The translations under genes and the position numbers were made by a program. A stretch of 64,000 bases of DNA from CAYJLF01 sp964371055 (GTDB taxonomy: Bacteria > Eisenbacteria > RBG-16-71-46 > CAIMUX01), in assembly GCA_964371055.1 (NCBI GenBank), contig CAYJLF010000003.1, positions 62,001 to 126,000 of the forward strand, written 5' to 3'. The notes below the pieces were generated by a model, which saw nothing but the letters and a program-made list of their open reading frames with translations, ran no database searches and was not told the origin of the DNA. Positions 50,881 through 59,249 of the stretch are shown here, one piece after another. Every line of letters begins with the position of its first letter. Positions within the stretch are counted from its first letter, which is position 1.

Positions 50881-52047
50881 ATGAAGAGCCTGCTGCTGTT
50901 CTTGATGCTGATTCTCACCTGGAGCCTCGTGTCGATCGGGACCGCGTCTGCTGATCTGGCCGATCTCGGGGCGGTTCGCCCCGCCAAGCCTGCGCCGGGA
51001 GGTGCCTACGAGGGGGGTTGGCGGACCGGTGGGGACACTGTCGTCGATGCCACTCCCATCTCCGCCCTCCCCTTCACGGATATCGCTTCCACCTGCGGGT
51101 TCGCCGACAACTACGACTGGATGTGCCCGTTCGGGGGCGGCATCGGGCCAGACGTCGTCTATCGCTACGAGCCGCTCGTGGACGAAGAGGTCGATATCGA
51201 TCTGTGCGCCTCTCTCTACGACACGAAGGTCTTCGTCTTCGAGGATGTTGCCTTCAACGTCATCGCCTGCAACGACGACGCCGGTTGCGGCTATAGCGGC
51301 TATCAATCCCGAATCCTCGGCTTGAGTCTGCCGGCGGGCCACGTCTACTACATCGTGGTGGATGCGTACGGCAGCGATTGCGGCGAGTACACGCTCGTGA
51401 TCACGCCCCATGAACCGTGCGAGCTGGAGTGCCCGGCCGGTGCGCAGCAGGAGGGCGAGCCGCCCTGTGCCGATGGCTACTACGACACCTACAACGGCGG
51501 TTGCCACACGAACACCTGGACGAGCATCAGCGACCAGGGAGGCGGCTGCGCGACCCTCTGCGGCCGTTCGTGCACCTATCTTTACCAGGGGATGAGCTAC
51601 CGCGACACCGACTGGTACGCTGCGGAGGCCGCGGGCGGAGACGTGACCACCACCTGCACGGCGGAGTTCCCCCTGCAGCACATCTTGATCTATGGCACCA
51701 ACTGCGCCAATCTCGAGTACGTCTTCGATGCTGCGGCCGAGTGCGAAACCACTTCGTTGAGCTGGTCCTTCGCGGCCGGCGAGGAGCTCTGGATCTGGGT
51801 GGGAGCGAGCGTCTTCGAAGGCATTCCGGAGAGCGACTACGTGCTGGAGGTCTGTGGCCTCGCGACGGACGAACCGAGCGCGGCGTGCTGCCTGCCGAGC
51901 GGGATCTGCGTCGTCGTTCCGGAGACGGAATGCAGTGCGGCCGAAGGCGACTGGCTGTGGCCGCTCACGTCCTGTGTGCCCGATCCCTGCACGCCGACTC
52001 CGGTCGAGGAGACGAGCTGGGGCAAGATCAAGGCCAGGTACCGGTAG
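50881..52047 (+). CDS. secreted Cys-rich protein with pre-peptidase-type domains and C-terminal ETxWG tag
   Basis: A 388-residue protein. The signal peptide is clear (SLLLFLMLILTWSLVSIGTASA). Two beta-sandwich domains follow: one at about 55-175 resembles the bacterial pre-peptidase C-terminal (PPC) fold (VVYRYEPL ... DTKVFVF ... YYIVVDAYG), the other at about 180-330. Next is a GACC-type Cys motif (ACCLPSGICVVVPETEC ... CVPDPC). The protein ends VEETSWGKIKARYR, matching the end of the protein at 58120. No catalytic residues are recognised; an extracellular structural or binding role is likely. Even numbers of Cys suggest disulfides. Confidence 0.8.
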   Translation: MKSLLLFLMLILTWSLVSIGTASADLADLGAVRPAKPAPGGAYEGGWRTGGDTVVDATPISALPFTDIASTCGFADNYDWMCPFGGGIGPDVVYRYEPLVDEEVDIDLCASLYDTKVFVFEDVAFNVIACNDDAGCGYSGYQSRILGLSLPAGHVYYIVVDAYGSDCGEYTLVITPHEPCELECPAGAQQEGEPPCADGYYDTYNGGCHTNTWTSISDQGGGCATLCGRSCTYLYQGMSYRDTDWYAAEAAGGDVTTTCTAEFPLQHILIYGTNCANLEYVFDAAAECETTSLSWSFAAGEELWIWVGASVFEGIPESDYVLEVCGLATDEPSAACCLPSGICVVVPETECSAAEGDWLWPLTSCVPDPCTPTPVEETSWGKIKARYR

Positions 52048-52189
52048 GACCGGTCGTCGGAGCCCAGGGCGCGTCTCGATCGGACCGAACCCGCAGCTCA
52101 GCGGGACGGAGGTTCTCCAGTCTTTCTTCAGCCGGTGGGACGGCAACTCGGTCCCATTCGTACGATCTTCAGAGAAGGAAACGGGCTCG

Positions 52190-53143
52190 ATGTCTGACCG
52201 ACACGTGATCTTCGGTGCGGGACAGGTGGGGAGCGCCCTGGCGCGGCATCTGGCGTCGGCGGGGCACCCGGTGCGGGTGGTGCGCAAGCGCTCGATTGCT
52301 GCCGGGAGCGGCATAGAGGTCGTGGGCGGTGATCTGGGCGACGCGGCGTTCGTACGAGCGCAGGCCGAGGGGGCCGCGGTGCTCTACCATGCGGCGAACG
52401 TCGCATACGATTCCGCACTCTGGAGACGTCTGCTCCCCGGCTGGACGGACAACCTGCTCACGGCCGCTCGCGCCACGGGGGCGCGGCTCGTGGTGCTCGA
52501 CAACCTTTATGCTTTCGGCGACGGCGGAGGCCAGCCCTTCGTGGAGGAGATGCCCGTCGCACCGAGATCGAAGAAAGGGACGGTCCGTGCCGCCATCGCC
52601 CGGCGGCTGCGCGAGGCGCAGCGCGCGGGGGAGATGCGGGTGGTCGTGGCGCGCGCGTCGGACTTCTGGGGGCCCGGCGCGACCAATAGCTATCTTGGCG
52701 ACCAGTTCTGGCCGGCGGCGCTGACCGGCAAGACCGTTCGGGCGCCGATCCCGGTTGGAACCCTCCATACCTATCACTATGTACCTGACGTCGTGTCGGG
52801 ACTCGCAGCGCTCGGGTGCGCCGGCCACGATGTGGACGGGCTCGAATGGATGCTGCCGTGCCTGCCGCCGATCGAGCTGCGCAGGCTGGTCGACCGGTTG
52901 GGCACCGAGTTGGGGCAACCGATCCGCTTGATCGAGGTGCCGCCCCTGCTGCTCTCGGCGCTCGGTCTCTTCATCCCGATCCTGCGCGAACTGAATGAGA
53001 TGCGCTACCAATGGGCGGAGCGCTTCGAGGTGGACGACGCGCGTTTCCGGGCCCGGTTTCCCGCCGTTCCCCCCACCCCGATGGATGAGGCCATCGGCGC
53101 GACGGTCGCGTGGGCGCGGCGGCACTACGGTCGCGGGGTGTAG
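52190..53143 (+). CDS. NAD-dependent epimerase/dehydratase family protein
   Basis: A 317-residue extended short-chain dehydrogenase-like protein. The N-terminal Rossmann motif is VIFGAGQVGSALARHL. Next come a DxxD-like GGDLGDAA and the 'AAVLYHAANV' strand typical of atypical SDRs acting on nucleotide sugars or similar small molecules. The usual catalytic YxxxK is not obvious; the position reads 'LYAFGDGG' with no following Lys, so activity on a typical epimerase substrate is doubtful. GAAGGAAACGGG precedes the ATG. Confidence 0.75.
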   Translation: MSDRHVIFGAGQVGSALARHLASAGHPVRVVRKRSIAAGSGIEVVGGDLGDAAFVRAQAEGAAVLYHAANVAYDSALWRRLLPGWTDNLLTAARATGARLVVLDNLYAFGDGGGQPFVEEMPVAPRSKKGTVRAAIARRLREAQRAGEMRVVVARASDFWGPGATNSYLGDQFWPAALTGKTVRAPIPVGTLHTYHYVPDVVSGLAALGCAGHDVDGLEWMLPCLPPIELRRLVDRLGTELGQPIRLIEVPPLLLSALGLFIPILRELNEMRYQWAERFEVDDARFRARFPAVPPTPMDEAIGATVAWARRHYGRGV

Positions 53144-53195
53144 CGGCTCTGGCCCACAGCGCCGGACCGCTCTCCACGACACGCCGCTTGCGCGG

Positions 53196-53220
53196 GGCGA
53201 CGACGTTCAGACGTCGCGCC
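53196..53220. terminator. hairpin between convergent genes
   Basis: A 10-bp stem (GGCG plus CGACGT against ACGTCG plus CGCC) with one bulged A and a TCAG loop, between stops at 53143 (+) and 53298 (-). No T tract. Confidence 0.45.
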
Positions 53221-53297
53221 CTAACGCGTTGCGATCCCAGGTGGAGGCGAGACAGCAACCGTACCCGACGCTCCTGATCCTTCACGGAGTCAGACGG

Positions 53298-53966
53298 TCA
53301 GGATACAACCCGGGCGATCGCGAGTCCGTCGTATCCCTTGGTTCCGACGGTCTGCAGGACCGCGGCGTCGAGGCGCGGTTCCGCGGCGAAGAGCTCGGCC
53401 ATGCGTCGTACACCCTGCACGCTCGGATCGGTGTTGGAGGCGTCCACTACGGCGCCGCGGCGCACGACATTGTCGACGATGATGAGGGATCCGGCCCGGG
53501 TGAGCTTCAATGCCCAGGAGATGTACTCGGGGATCGACTCCTTGTCGGCGTCGATGAAGACGAGATCAAAGGGGCCTTGCCGTTCGACAACCAGCCGGGG
53601 CAGCGTCTCCAGCGCCGCTCCGAGGCGAACCTCGACGCGGTCATCGAGGCCGGCCCGGGCGATGTTTGCGCGCGCCACCTCGGCGTGCCTCGGATCCGCC
53701 TCGAGAGTGATCAGTTTGCCGCCGGCCGGGAGCGCGCGCGCCATCCAGATCGTGCTGTAGCCGCCCAGGGTGCCGATCTCGAGAATGGCGCGTGCTCCCT
53801 GCACGTGAGCGAGGAGTTGCAGGAACCGACCCTGGTTCGGCGCCACCTGGATCGACGGTAACCCGGCCGCGGCGCTGGCTTCGAGCGCGGCCTCGAGCGC
53901 GTCATCGGGCGGAATCAGCAGGCGATTGAAATAGTCGTCGACGGCGGTCCACTGTTCCTGATTCAT
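53298..53966 (-). CDS. SAM-dependent O-methyltransferase (COMT-like)
   Basis: A 222-residue class I methyltransferase of the usual length for the catechol/caffeoyl-CoA type. The SAM-binding loop is EIGTLGGYST, motif II is ITLEADP, and the metal/catechol-type motif is VFIDADKE followed by IIVDNVVRRGAV. The divalent-metal Asp ligands are in place. It would methylate a small vicinal-diol or phenolic hydroxyl; the substrate is unknown. GAAGGAGTGGGG lies before the ATG. It probably stands alone. Confidence 0.92.
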   Translation of the reverse strand: MNQEQWTAVDDYFNRLLIPPDDALEAALEASAAAGLPSIQVAPNQGRFLQLLAHVQGARAILEIGTLGGYSTIWMARALPAGGKLITLEADPRHAEVARANIARAGLDDRVEVRLGAALETLPRLVVERQGPFDLVFIDADKESIPEYISWALKLTRAGSLIIVDNVVRRGAVVDASNTDPSVQGVRRMAELFAAEPRLDAAVLQTVGTKGYDGLAIARVVS

Positions 53967-54018
53967 GACACCCCACTCCTTCCTCTTGTTGAGGCTTCGA
54001 ATCCCAGCCCGACCGCGT

Positions 54019-55776
54019 CTACCTCACCTGCAGCACTCTCGCCGTGCCGGTCCGAGTCCGCAGGAAGTAGATGCCGCCCGGAACCGGAACGCCGCTTTCA
54101 TCGCGACCATCCCACCCCTCACGCACCGCGGCGATCACCCGGATCCTCCGCCCCGCCGCGTCGAGGACCTCGATCGCTCCGTCGAGCGCAACGGCGCCGG
54201 CGAGGCGGACCTCGCCGCGGCTCGGGTTGGGGACGGCGCGCAAGTCCGTCAAAGGGAGTGGGTCGGCGATCGATTCCGAGGACGGCGGGAGGATCGAGAA
54301 CGAGCCCGGCGTCACCGCGACGGCCGTGCCCACTGAGGTCGTCACGCGCAGACGCAAGCGCGCCTCGGCGGTCGGCATCATGACGGGCACCACCCACTGA
54401 TGGCGGCCGTTGTTCGGGAGGCCGGCGGCGATGGGGATCCAGGGGCCGTACGGGCCGGCGACGGAGAGCTCGAGATCGACCGTGCCTGCCTCGCCTCCAG
54501 GGCAGGCGGTGCTCCAGTCGATGAAGCGCGCCGATCCGGAGATCATCGTCTCGCCCCCCTTGGGAGAGTCGAACCGCGCCTGTAGCTCGCCGGCCGAGGA
54601 GTCCTCGCGGAAGAGACGGAACCGGTTGATGTAGCTGGGCCAGCTTCCCTGTTCGGTGATGATCGCGATCTCGGGACGGCCGTTGTGATCGACATCCCCG
54701 CCGGCGCGTAGCGCCTTGAAGCTGCCAGGCGAGGGAAGCGTGATTGTTGTCGCGAGCGTCCAGGTCGATCCTCCGTCGCCGAGCCAGACGCGGAGGATGC
54801 CGTTGCCGAGGCCGAGGACGTCGCAGAAGCCGTCGCCGTCCATGTCGGCGAGCTGCGTGGCCGCGATTCCCGAGGTGGGAAGGCCGGCCGCTGCGTTGAT
54901 CCAGGTTCCGGACGGATCCCAGAGCCAGACCTCGAGCCCGGCGGTCGGCCCTTTGTAGGCCACATCGAGATCGCCGTCGTTGTCGATGTCTGCCAGGGAG
55001 ATGCCGGTCGGACCGTAGGTGCCGCCGCCAGGAAGGTTGCCGTCGGCGACGGTGAAGCCTCCCTCCCCGTCCCCGAGATAGACCGAGCCGTACTGCTTGG
55101 ACACCACGAAGTCGGCGTGGCCGTCGGCGTTGATGTCGCCGGCACAGATGCCATCGCCGGAGTTACCCCCGGGTGAAGTCAGCCAGAGGGTCCAGGTGCC
55201 ATCACCATTGTTCCGGTAGACGCGCACGCCGTTACAGCAACCGAAGGAGTTGGAAACGAGATCGAGGTCGCCGTCGTGGTCGAAGTCGGCGAGGTCGGTG
55301 CCGAACATCCCATAGCTCTCTCCGGATGTCCCCAGCCCGTCGTCCCACGGAGTCCAGCCAGCCCCGGTGCCGTCTCCGAGGGCCGCCTCAATGAGCTGGT
55401 TTCCGAAGTCGCTGCTCGAGTAGTTGTGGTGCATCCCGTACGCCGCATCGAGGTACCCGTCGCCGTTCAAGTCCCCGAGCGCGACGCCGCCGTAGCCGAA
55501 GTCGCCGGTCATGGTGACCGACCAGTTCCCCGCGCCGTCGCCGAACCAGACCATGATCCCATGCTGGTCGCTGTTGATATTGGGACATCCGTGATCGCCG
55601 ATCGACACCAGGTCGAGGTTGCCGTCGGCGTCCACGTCGGCGAATTCCACCTCGGTCTTGCCGCCCTCGAGGGTCGGCGGAACAAGGCCCTGGGAGGACT
55701 CGACATACGTGAGCGCGGTGGCGGGCCCGGGGATCAGCGCCGACAGGATGAGCGGGGGCAGCCACGAAAAGCGCAT
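54019..55776 (-). CDS. secreted FG-GAP/VCBS-repeat protein with sorting domain
   Basis: A 585-residue exported protein. The signal peptide spans about 1-22. Repeats of FG-GAP/VCBS type (FADVDADGNLDLV, LGDLNGDGYLDAA, LADFDHDGDLDLVS, AGDINADGHADFV, LADIDNDGDLDVAY, LADMDGDGFCDVLG, AGDVDHNGRPEIA) each carry a DxDxDG calcium-binding loop and should form a seven-bladed propeller. A beta-sandwich region follows (about 440-500), then a FlgD-Ig/type-A-like end (VPNPSRGEVRL ... WDGRDESGVPVPGGIYFLRT ... VLQVR). Adhesion is inferred. GGAG lies upstream of the ATG. Confidence 0.88.
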   Translation of the reverse strand: MRFSWLPPLILSALIPGPATALTYVESSQGLVPPTLEGGKTEVEFADVDADGNLDLVSIGDHGCPNINSDQHGIMVWFGDGAGNWSVTMTGDFGYGGVALGDLNGDGYLDAAYGMHHNYSSSDFGNQLIEAALGDGTGAGWTPWDDGLGTSGESYGMFGTDLADFDHDGDLDLVSNSFGCCNGVRVYRNNGDGTWTLWLTSPGGNSGDGICAGDINADGHADFVVSKQYGSVYLGDGEGGFTVADGNLPGGGTYGPTGISLADIDNDGDLDVAYKGPTAGLEVWLWDPSGTWINAAAGLPTSGIAATQLADMDGDGFCDVLGLGNGILRVWLGDGGSTWTLATTITLPSPGSFKALRAGGDVDHNGRPEIAIITEQGSWPSYINRFRLFREDSSAGELQARFDSPKGGETMISGSARFIDWSTACPGGEAGTVDLELSVAGPYGPWIPIAAGLPNNGRHQWVVPVMMPTAEARLRLRVTTSVGTAVAVTPGSFSILPPSSESIADPLPLTDLRAVPNPSRGEVRLAGAVALDGAIEVLDAAGRRIRVIAAVREGWDGRDESGVPVPGGIYFLRTRTGTARVLQVR

Positions 55777-55972
55777 GATGTTTCTCCACAAAGAGATGAG
55801 CGTTGTGTCCGGAGACCCATGCGGAGTCCCGGCAGCTGCCGGGCCTCCCCGAAGTGGGTGGAACGATGATAGCGCGGCCTTTGGGGCCGGGAGTATCCTT
55901 ATTGACGCCGGATCGCGTGGGCTCCGCACGGTCCCCCGCCGCGAACCGCGATGTCCCGTGAAGGGAGGCCCC

Positions 55973-58015
55973 ATGAGAAGCCTGGCAAGGTGCTGGCTCT
56001 CCGTCGTTGTCGTCCTGGCTGCCGCGACTGCATCTCCCGCTCTGGCCGGCGTTCCCCGGATCATCCTGCTGGAGCACTTCGGCGACTGCATCTGAGCCTA
56101 CTGCGAGCCGGCCCAGTGTGGGCTGGATAGTGTTCAGGTCGAGTTCGGCTACGATGAGATCATCACGGTGTCGCATCACGTCGATGTCGCGTATTCCGAC
56201 CCGTTCGTGATCCCGGAGACCAACGCGCGCGGGGACTGGTATGGCGTACAGGGAGTGCCCGACGTTCGGATCGACGGGAAGGACTTCGTGATCGGGGCCG
56301 CCTCGTGCGAAAGCGCCTACGCCCAGTACCGGCAGAAGATCCTGCAGCGACAATCTGAGACGGGGGGGCTGAGCCCGGTCGAGATCACCGGCCAGTATGG
56401 CGTCGCGACCGGAGGAGTTTCGGTGCAGGCGAGATTCCGCCTGGTCGATCCTGTGATCATCTCGGATCTCCAGGCGACCTTCGTCGTGTACGAGGACAGC
56501 ATCCGTGCTTCCAGGCAGGACTTCTACGCCGATACCTGGTCGCATGTCACCCGGGCGATCCGAAGCGAGCCGATCGAGCTTTCCGTCCAGGGCGACGAGG
56601 TCGTTGTCACCACGAGCGCGGCGGTTCCCACTTCGTGCAACTCGAACCAGCTGCACGTGATTGCCTTCATCCAGAGGTTGACCGGGAATCGCGAGGTCGT
56701 CCAGACGGCCTTCCTGGAGGAAGCGTTTCAGGTGACGATCGCGCCGCCGTTCCGCTCCGTGCCAGCGGGGAATGGAGCCGCGGTCTTCCTTGCGGTCCTG
56801 ACAAATGGGCGGACGGAGGCCCGCAGTTATGTGGTCACTCCAGGACCGGTGACCGGTCCCGAGCCGTCATTCGGGGACTGGGCCATGGAGTTCACGAACT
56901 GCGGCGGCTTCGAGTTTTATCCGGGTCCCAGAGAAGTCGAGTTGGGGCCGGAAGAGGCCTGCGCCATGTTGGTGCGAGTGCAGACCGACTCAACGCGGGA
57001 GATCCGAACGGGAAGTCTCGGGGTGGTGAGCGCGGGATTGGCGCTTGACGCGCACCTGCGCGTCTTCAACGGCGGTCCGGCGGTCCTTCTCGTCGACGGG
57101 GGTGCCGTCGTGTCGATGTCGGCGCAGATGGACCAGCTCGGCACCCTCTACGATCGCTGGCCTGAGAACCAGCCGGCGCCCGGTCACGGGGACCTGAGCG
57201 GCTACGACATCCTGGCGTGGGACGGTGGCGTTCAGGGTCCGGCCGGCTCGACGGCCATTGCCGACAGCGCGATCGCCGGCTTCATGGAAGGCGGCGGAGC
57301 CGTCTTTCTCGCCAGCCAGGCCTATCTCGATCAGCATCCCGCAGGTGACTTCCTCCGCAGCTGGTTCGGAGTGGAGAGCTATCTGCTCGACCAGGACTAC
57401 GTGCAGGTCGAGGGGGTGCCCGGCGATCCGATCGGAGATGGCCTCGTTCTGCCGCTTCAGTTCAGCCATCCGTACTGGAACAGCGATGACCTGATCCAGC
57501 CGGTGCCGGCGGCGCACGCGACGCTCCGGGCGAGCCCCGAGTGGGCGGCCGCGGTTCGCCACACGGCACCATCCGGGGCGCGTTCGGCCTTCCTGGCGTT
57601 CCCCTTCTCGACCATCAGCAACTGGGATCCCGATCCGAACAACCGTACCGTCGTGCTGGGACGGGTCCTGGATTGGCTGGCGGGCGCAGAGGTGTCGGGG
57701 ACGGAGCCCGTCATCGAGTCCGTGGCCGAGAGCGCTCTGGCCCCTCCGCGGCCGAATCCGTTCGCCCGGTCAGTCGATCTTGCGTTCACGATTTCGCCGC
57801 GAGCGGCGGGGGCGCCGGCGCGCCTCGAGCTCTTCGATCCCGCCGGGCGGCTCGTGACCTGTCTGTGGCGCGGCTTTCTGCCCGCCGGAAGTCACCGGAG
57901 AAACTGGGATGGTCGCTCGGACGCGGGCCGGCCGATGTCGGCGGGAGTCTACTTCGCCCGCCTGACGACCGCGGAAGGCGCGCAGTCGCGGAAGTTGATC
58001 CTGCTTCGGAACTGA
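55973..58015 (+). CDS. probable Omp28/thioredoxin-like selenoprotein (UxxC) with sorting domain
   Basis: The frame from ATG 55973 (GGGAGG upstream) is interrupted only by a TGA at 56093-56095 and otherwise runs to 58015, 680 residues in all. The signal peptide is residues 1-25. Sec41 falls exactly at the redox site, IILLEHFGDCI-U-AYC, where Omp28-related thioredoxin-fold proteins have ...FT..WCxxC, giving UAYC with Cys44 as partner. Downstream motifs fit the family: HHVDVAYSDPF, cis-Pro-type GVPDVRIDG. The later beta region and a FlgD-Ig/type-A-like end (PRPNPFARS ... WDGRSDAG ... GVYFARL) suggest export to the surface. A SECIS-like hairpin follows the TGA. The alternative is a recent nonsense mutation. 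Confidence 0.8.
56093..56126 (+). promoter_or_regulatory. UGA Sec codon with bacterial SECIS-like hairpin
   Basis: Stem 56108-56114 (CCGGCCC) pairs with 56120-56126 (GGGCTGG, one G-U pair) around the loop AGUGU. The loop starts 20 nt after the UGA and has G within its first two bases, as I recall the bacterial SECIS rule requires. Confidence 0.65.
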
Positions 58016-58065
58016 CCGAGGCGGCGAGCGCCGGGCCGACTCTCGACCGCTCGAGGGCTCGGTTG

Positions 58066-58071
58066 TATACT
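58066..58071 (+). promoter_or_regulatory. -10 element TATACT for the second Cys-rich gene
   Basis: TATACT preceded by TTG lies 49 bp before the ATG at 58120; the same hexamer is found upstream of the related gene at 50881. Confidence 0.4.
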
Positions 58072-58119
58072 TGAGATCGTTCGTCCGGGGTTGATCTGTA
58101 GTGCCCGAGGAGGTGTCGC

Positions 58120-59139
58120 ATGCGCTCCGTGGTCCTGGGGTTTTTCGCGCTTCTGGTTCCCGTTGTCGTGCTGGCCGGTCCGAATGCGGGCGGCACGCTC
58201 GTCGTGCATGATACCGGACTCTTCTACAGCGGCGATGTGCCCGCCTACCCGAGCGCCGTGCCGGAGTGTGAAGAGATCGACAGTGACCTTCCGCTCGATT
58301 TTCCGACGGGGGCCCAGGGTGTGGTGTGGAAGGTCTATGCCGCGTTTCCCGTTTGCGGTTCGGGCCCGCGCCTCAAGGCGTTCGTCATGGGTTCGGCTTT
58401 CCCTGAAGAGGTCGTAGTGCTGGCCGGGGGGGTGCCTGATCCCGTCGCCGACTTCGAAATCCCGCAGGACGGCTGGCCCTATGAGAGCGGTGGCGGTGTG
58501 GGCATCGCGTTCGGGACGGTGAAAACCGATCCCGTGAACGAGGTCTACTGGCTCGGCGGCTACGCGTATGCCACCGGTGTGCTGTGGAGTGTCACCCCCC
58601 ACCCGGTCGGGGAGACGATCTTCGTGGACGACTCGGTTCCCGGCATCGTGGACCCCGTCGCCGGTTTCGGATCGATCGGCTTTGGGGTGACGGGAGTCAC
58701 GCCCTGCCCGGTCGGTGGTCTGGAGGGAGCGTGCTGCTTCACCGACGGAACCTGCGAAATGCTGTGCTTCGAGGACTGTGAACCTGCCGGTGGGGTCTTT
58801 CTTGACGGCTCCTGCGATCCGAACCCGTGCGAGGATTTGACACCGGGCGCCTGCTGCCTGCCGAGCGGCGAGTGCGTGTTCCTTGGCCAGTCGAGTTGCT
58901 ACATGCTGTACGGCACATACGTCGGCCCGCTGGAGCCGTGCACCCCGACTCTCTGCCTGCTGGGAGCCTGTTGCATCGGCAACCAGGGCGAGTGCATCGT
59001 GGCGACGGAGTGGGAGTGCATGCAGATTCCGGGGTGGATGTTCTTCATTCCGGAGTGGAACTGCGATCCAAACCCATGCATCGCCCCTCCGGTGAAGGAA
59101 ACGACCTGGGGTCAGTTGAAGCGGGAGTACGCGCGCTAA
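58120..59139 (+). CDS. secreted Cys-rich GACC-repeat protein with C-terminal ETxWG tag
   Basis: A 339-residue protein. The signal peptide is residues 1-19. The N-terminal beta domain (about 20-200) is of unknown type. Three GACC-type Cys repeats follow (GACCFTDGTCEMLC ... CDPNPC; GACCLPSGECVF ... CTPTLC; GACCIGNQGECIV ... CDPNPC), each with the same Cys spacing and probably disulfide-knotted. The end is VKETTWGQLKREYAR, close to the end of the protein at 50881. GGAGG lies just upstream of the ATG. No enzyme motif is seen. It follows the Sec-Omp28 gene by 104 bp, with its own -10 element. Confidence 0.82.
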   Translation: MRSVVLGFFALLVPVVVLAGPNAGGTLVVHDTGLFYSGDVPAYPSAVPECEEIDSDLPLDFPTGAQGVVWKVYAAFPVCGSGPRLKAFVMGSAFPEEVVVLAGGVPDPVADFEIPQDGWPYESGGGVGIAFGTVKTDPVNEVYWLGGYAYATGVLWSVTPHPVGETIFVDDSVPGIVDPVAGFGSIGFGVTGVTPCPVGGLEGACCFTDGTCEMLCFEDCEPAGGVFLDGSCDPNPCEDLTPGACCLPSGECVFLGQSSCYMLYGTYVGPLEPCTPTLCLLGACCIGNQGECIVATEWECMQIPGWMFFIPEWNCDPNPCIAPPVKETTWGQLKREYAR

Positions 59140-59249
59140 CAGGGTGCTGGAATACTGGGGCCGCTGCGCGGCGGGCGGCGCCCTCGGGTTTCCGGCCGGA
59201 GTCCTGTCGTGTCAACCGGACGCGCCCCCGGCGCACGCGGCGATGTCAT

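Noticed and set aside
53980..54010. Possible tRNA T-arm (TTCGAATCC)
   Set aside because: No acceptor, D or anticodon stem could be paired around it, and it lies at the end of a coding region.
55973..58015. Interpretation of the Omp28-like gene as a pseudogene split by a nonsense codon
   Set aside because: The TGA is exactly at a redox-active Cys position, a SECIS-like hairpin follows, and the rest of the frame is intact and well conserved in pattern.
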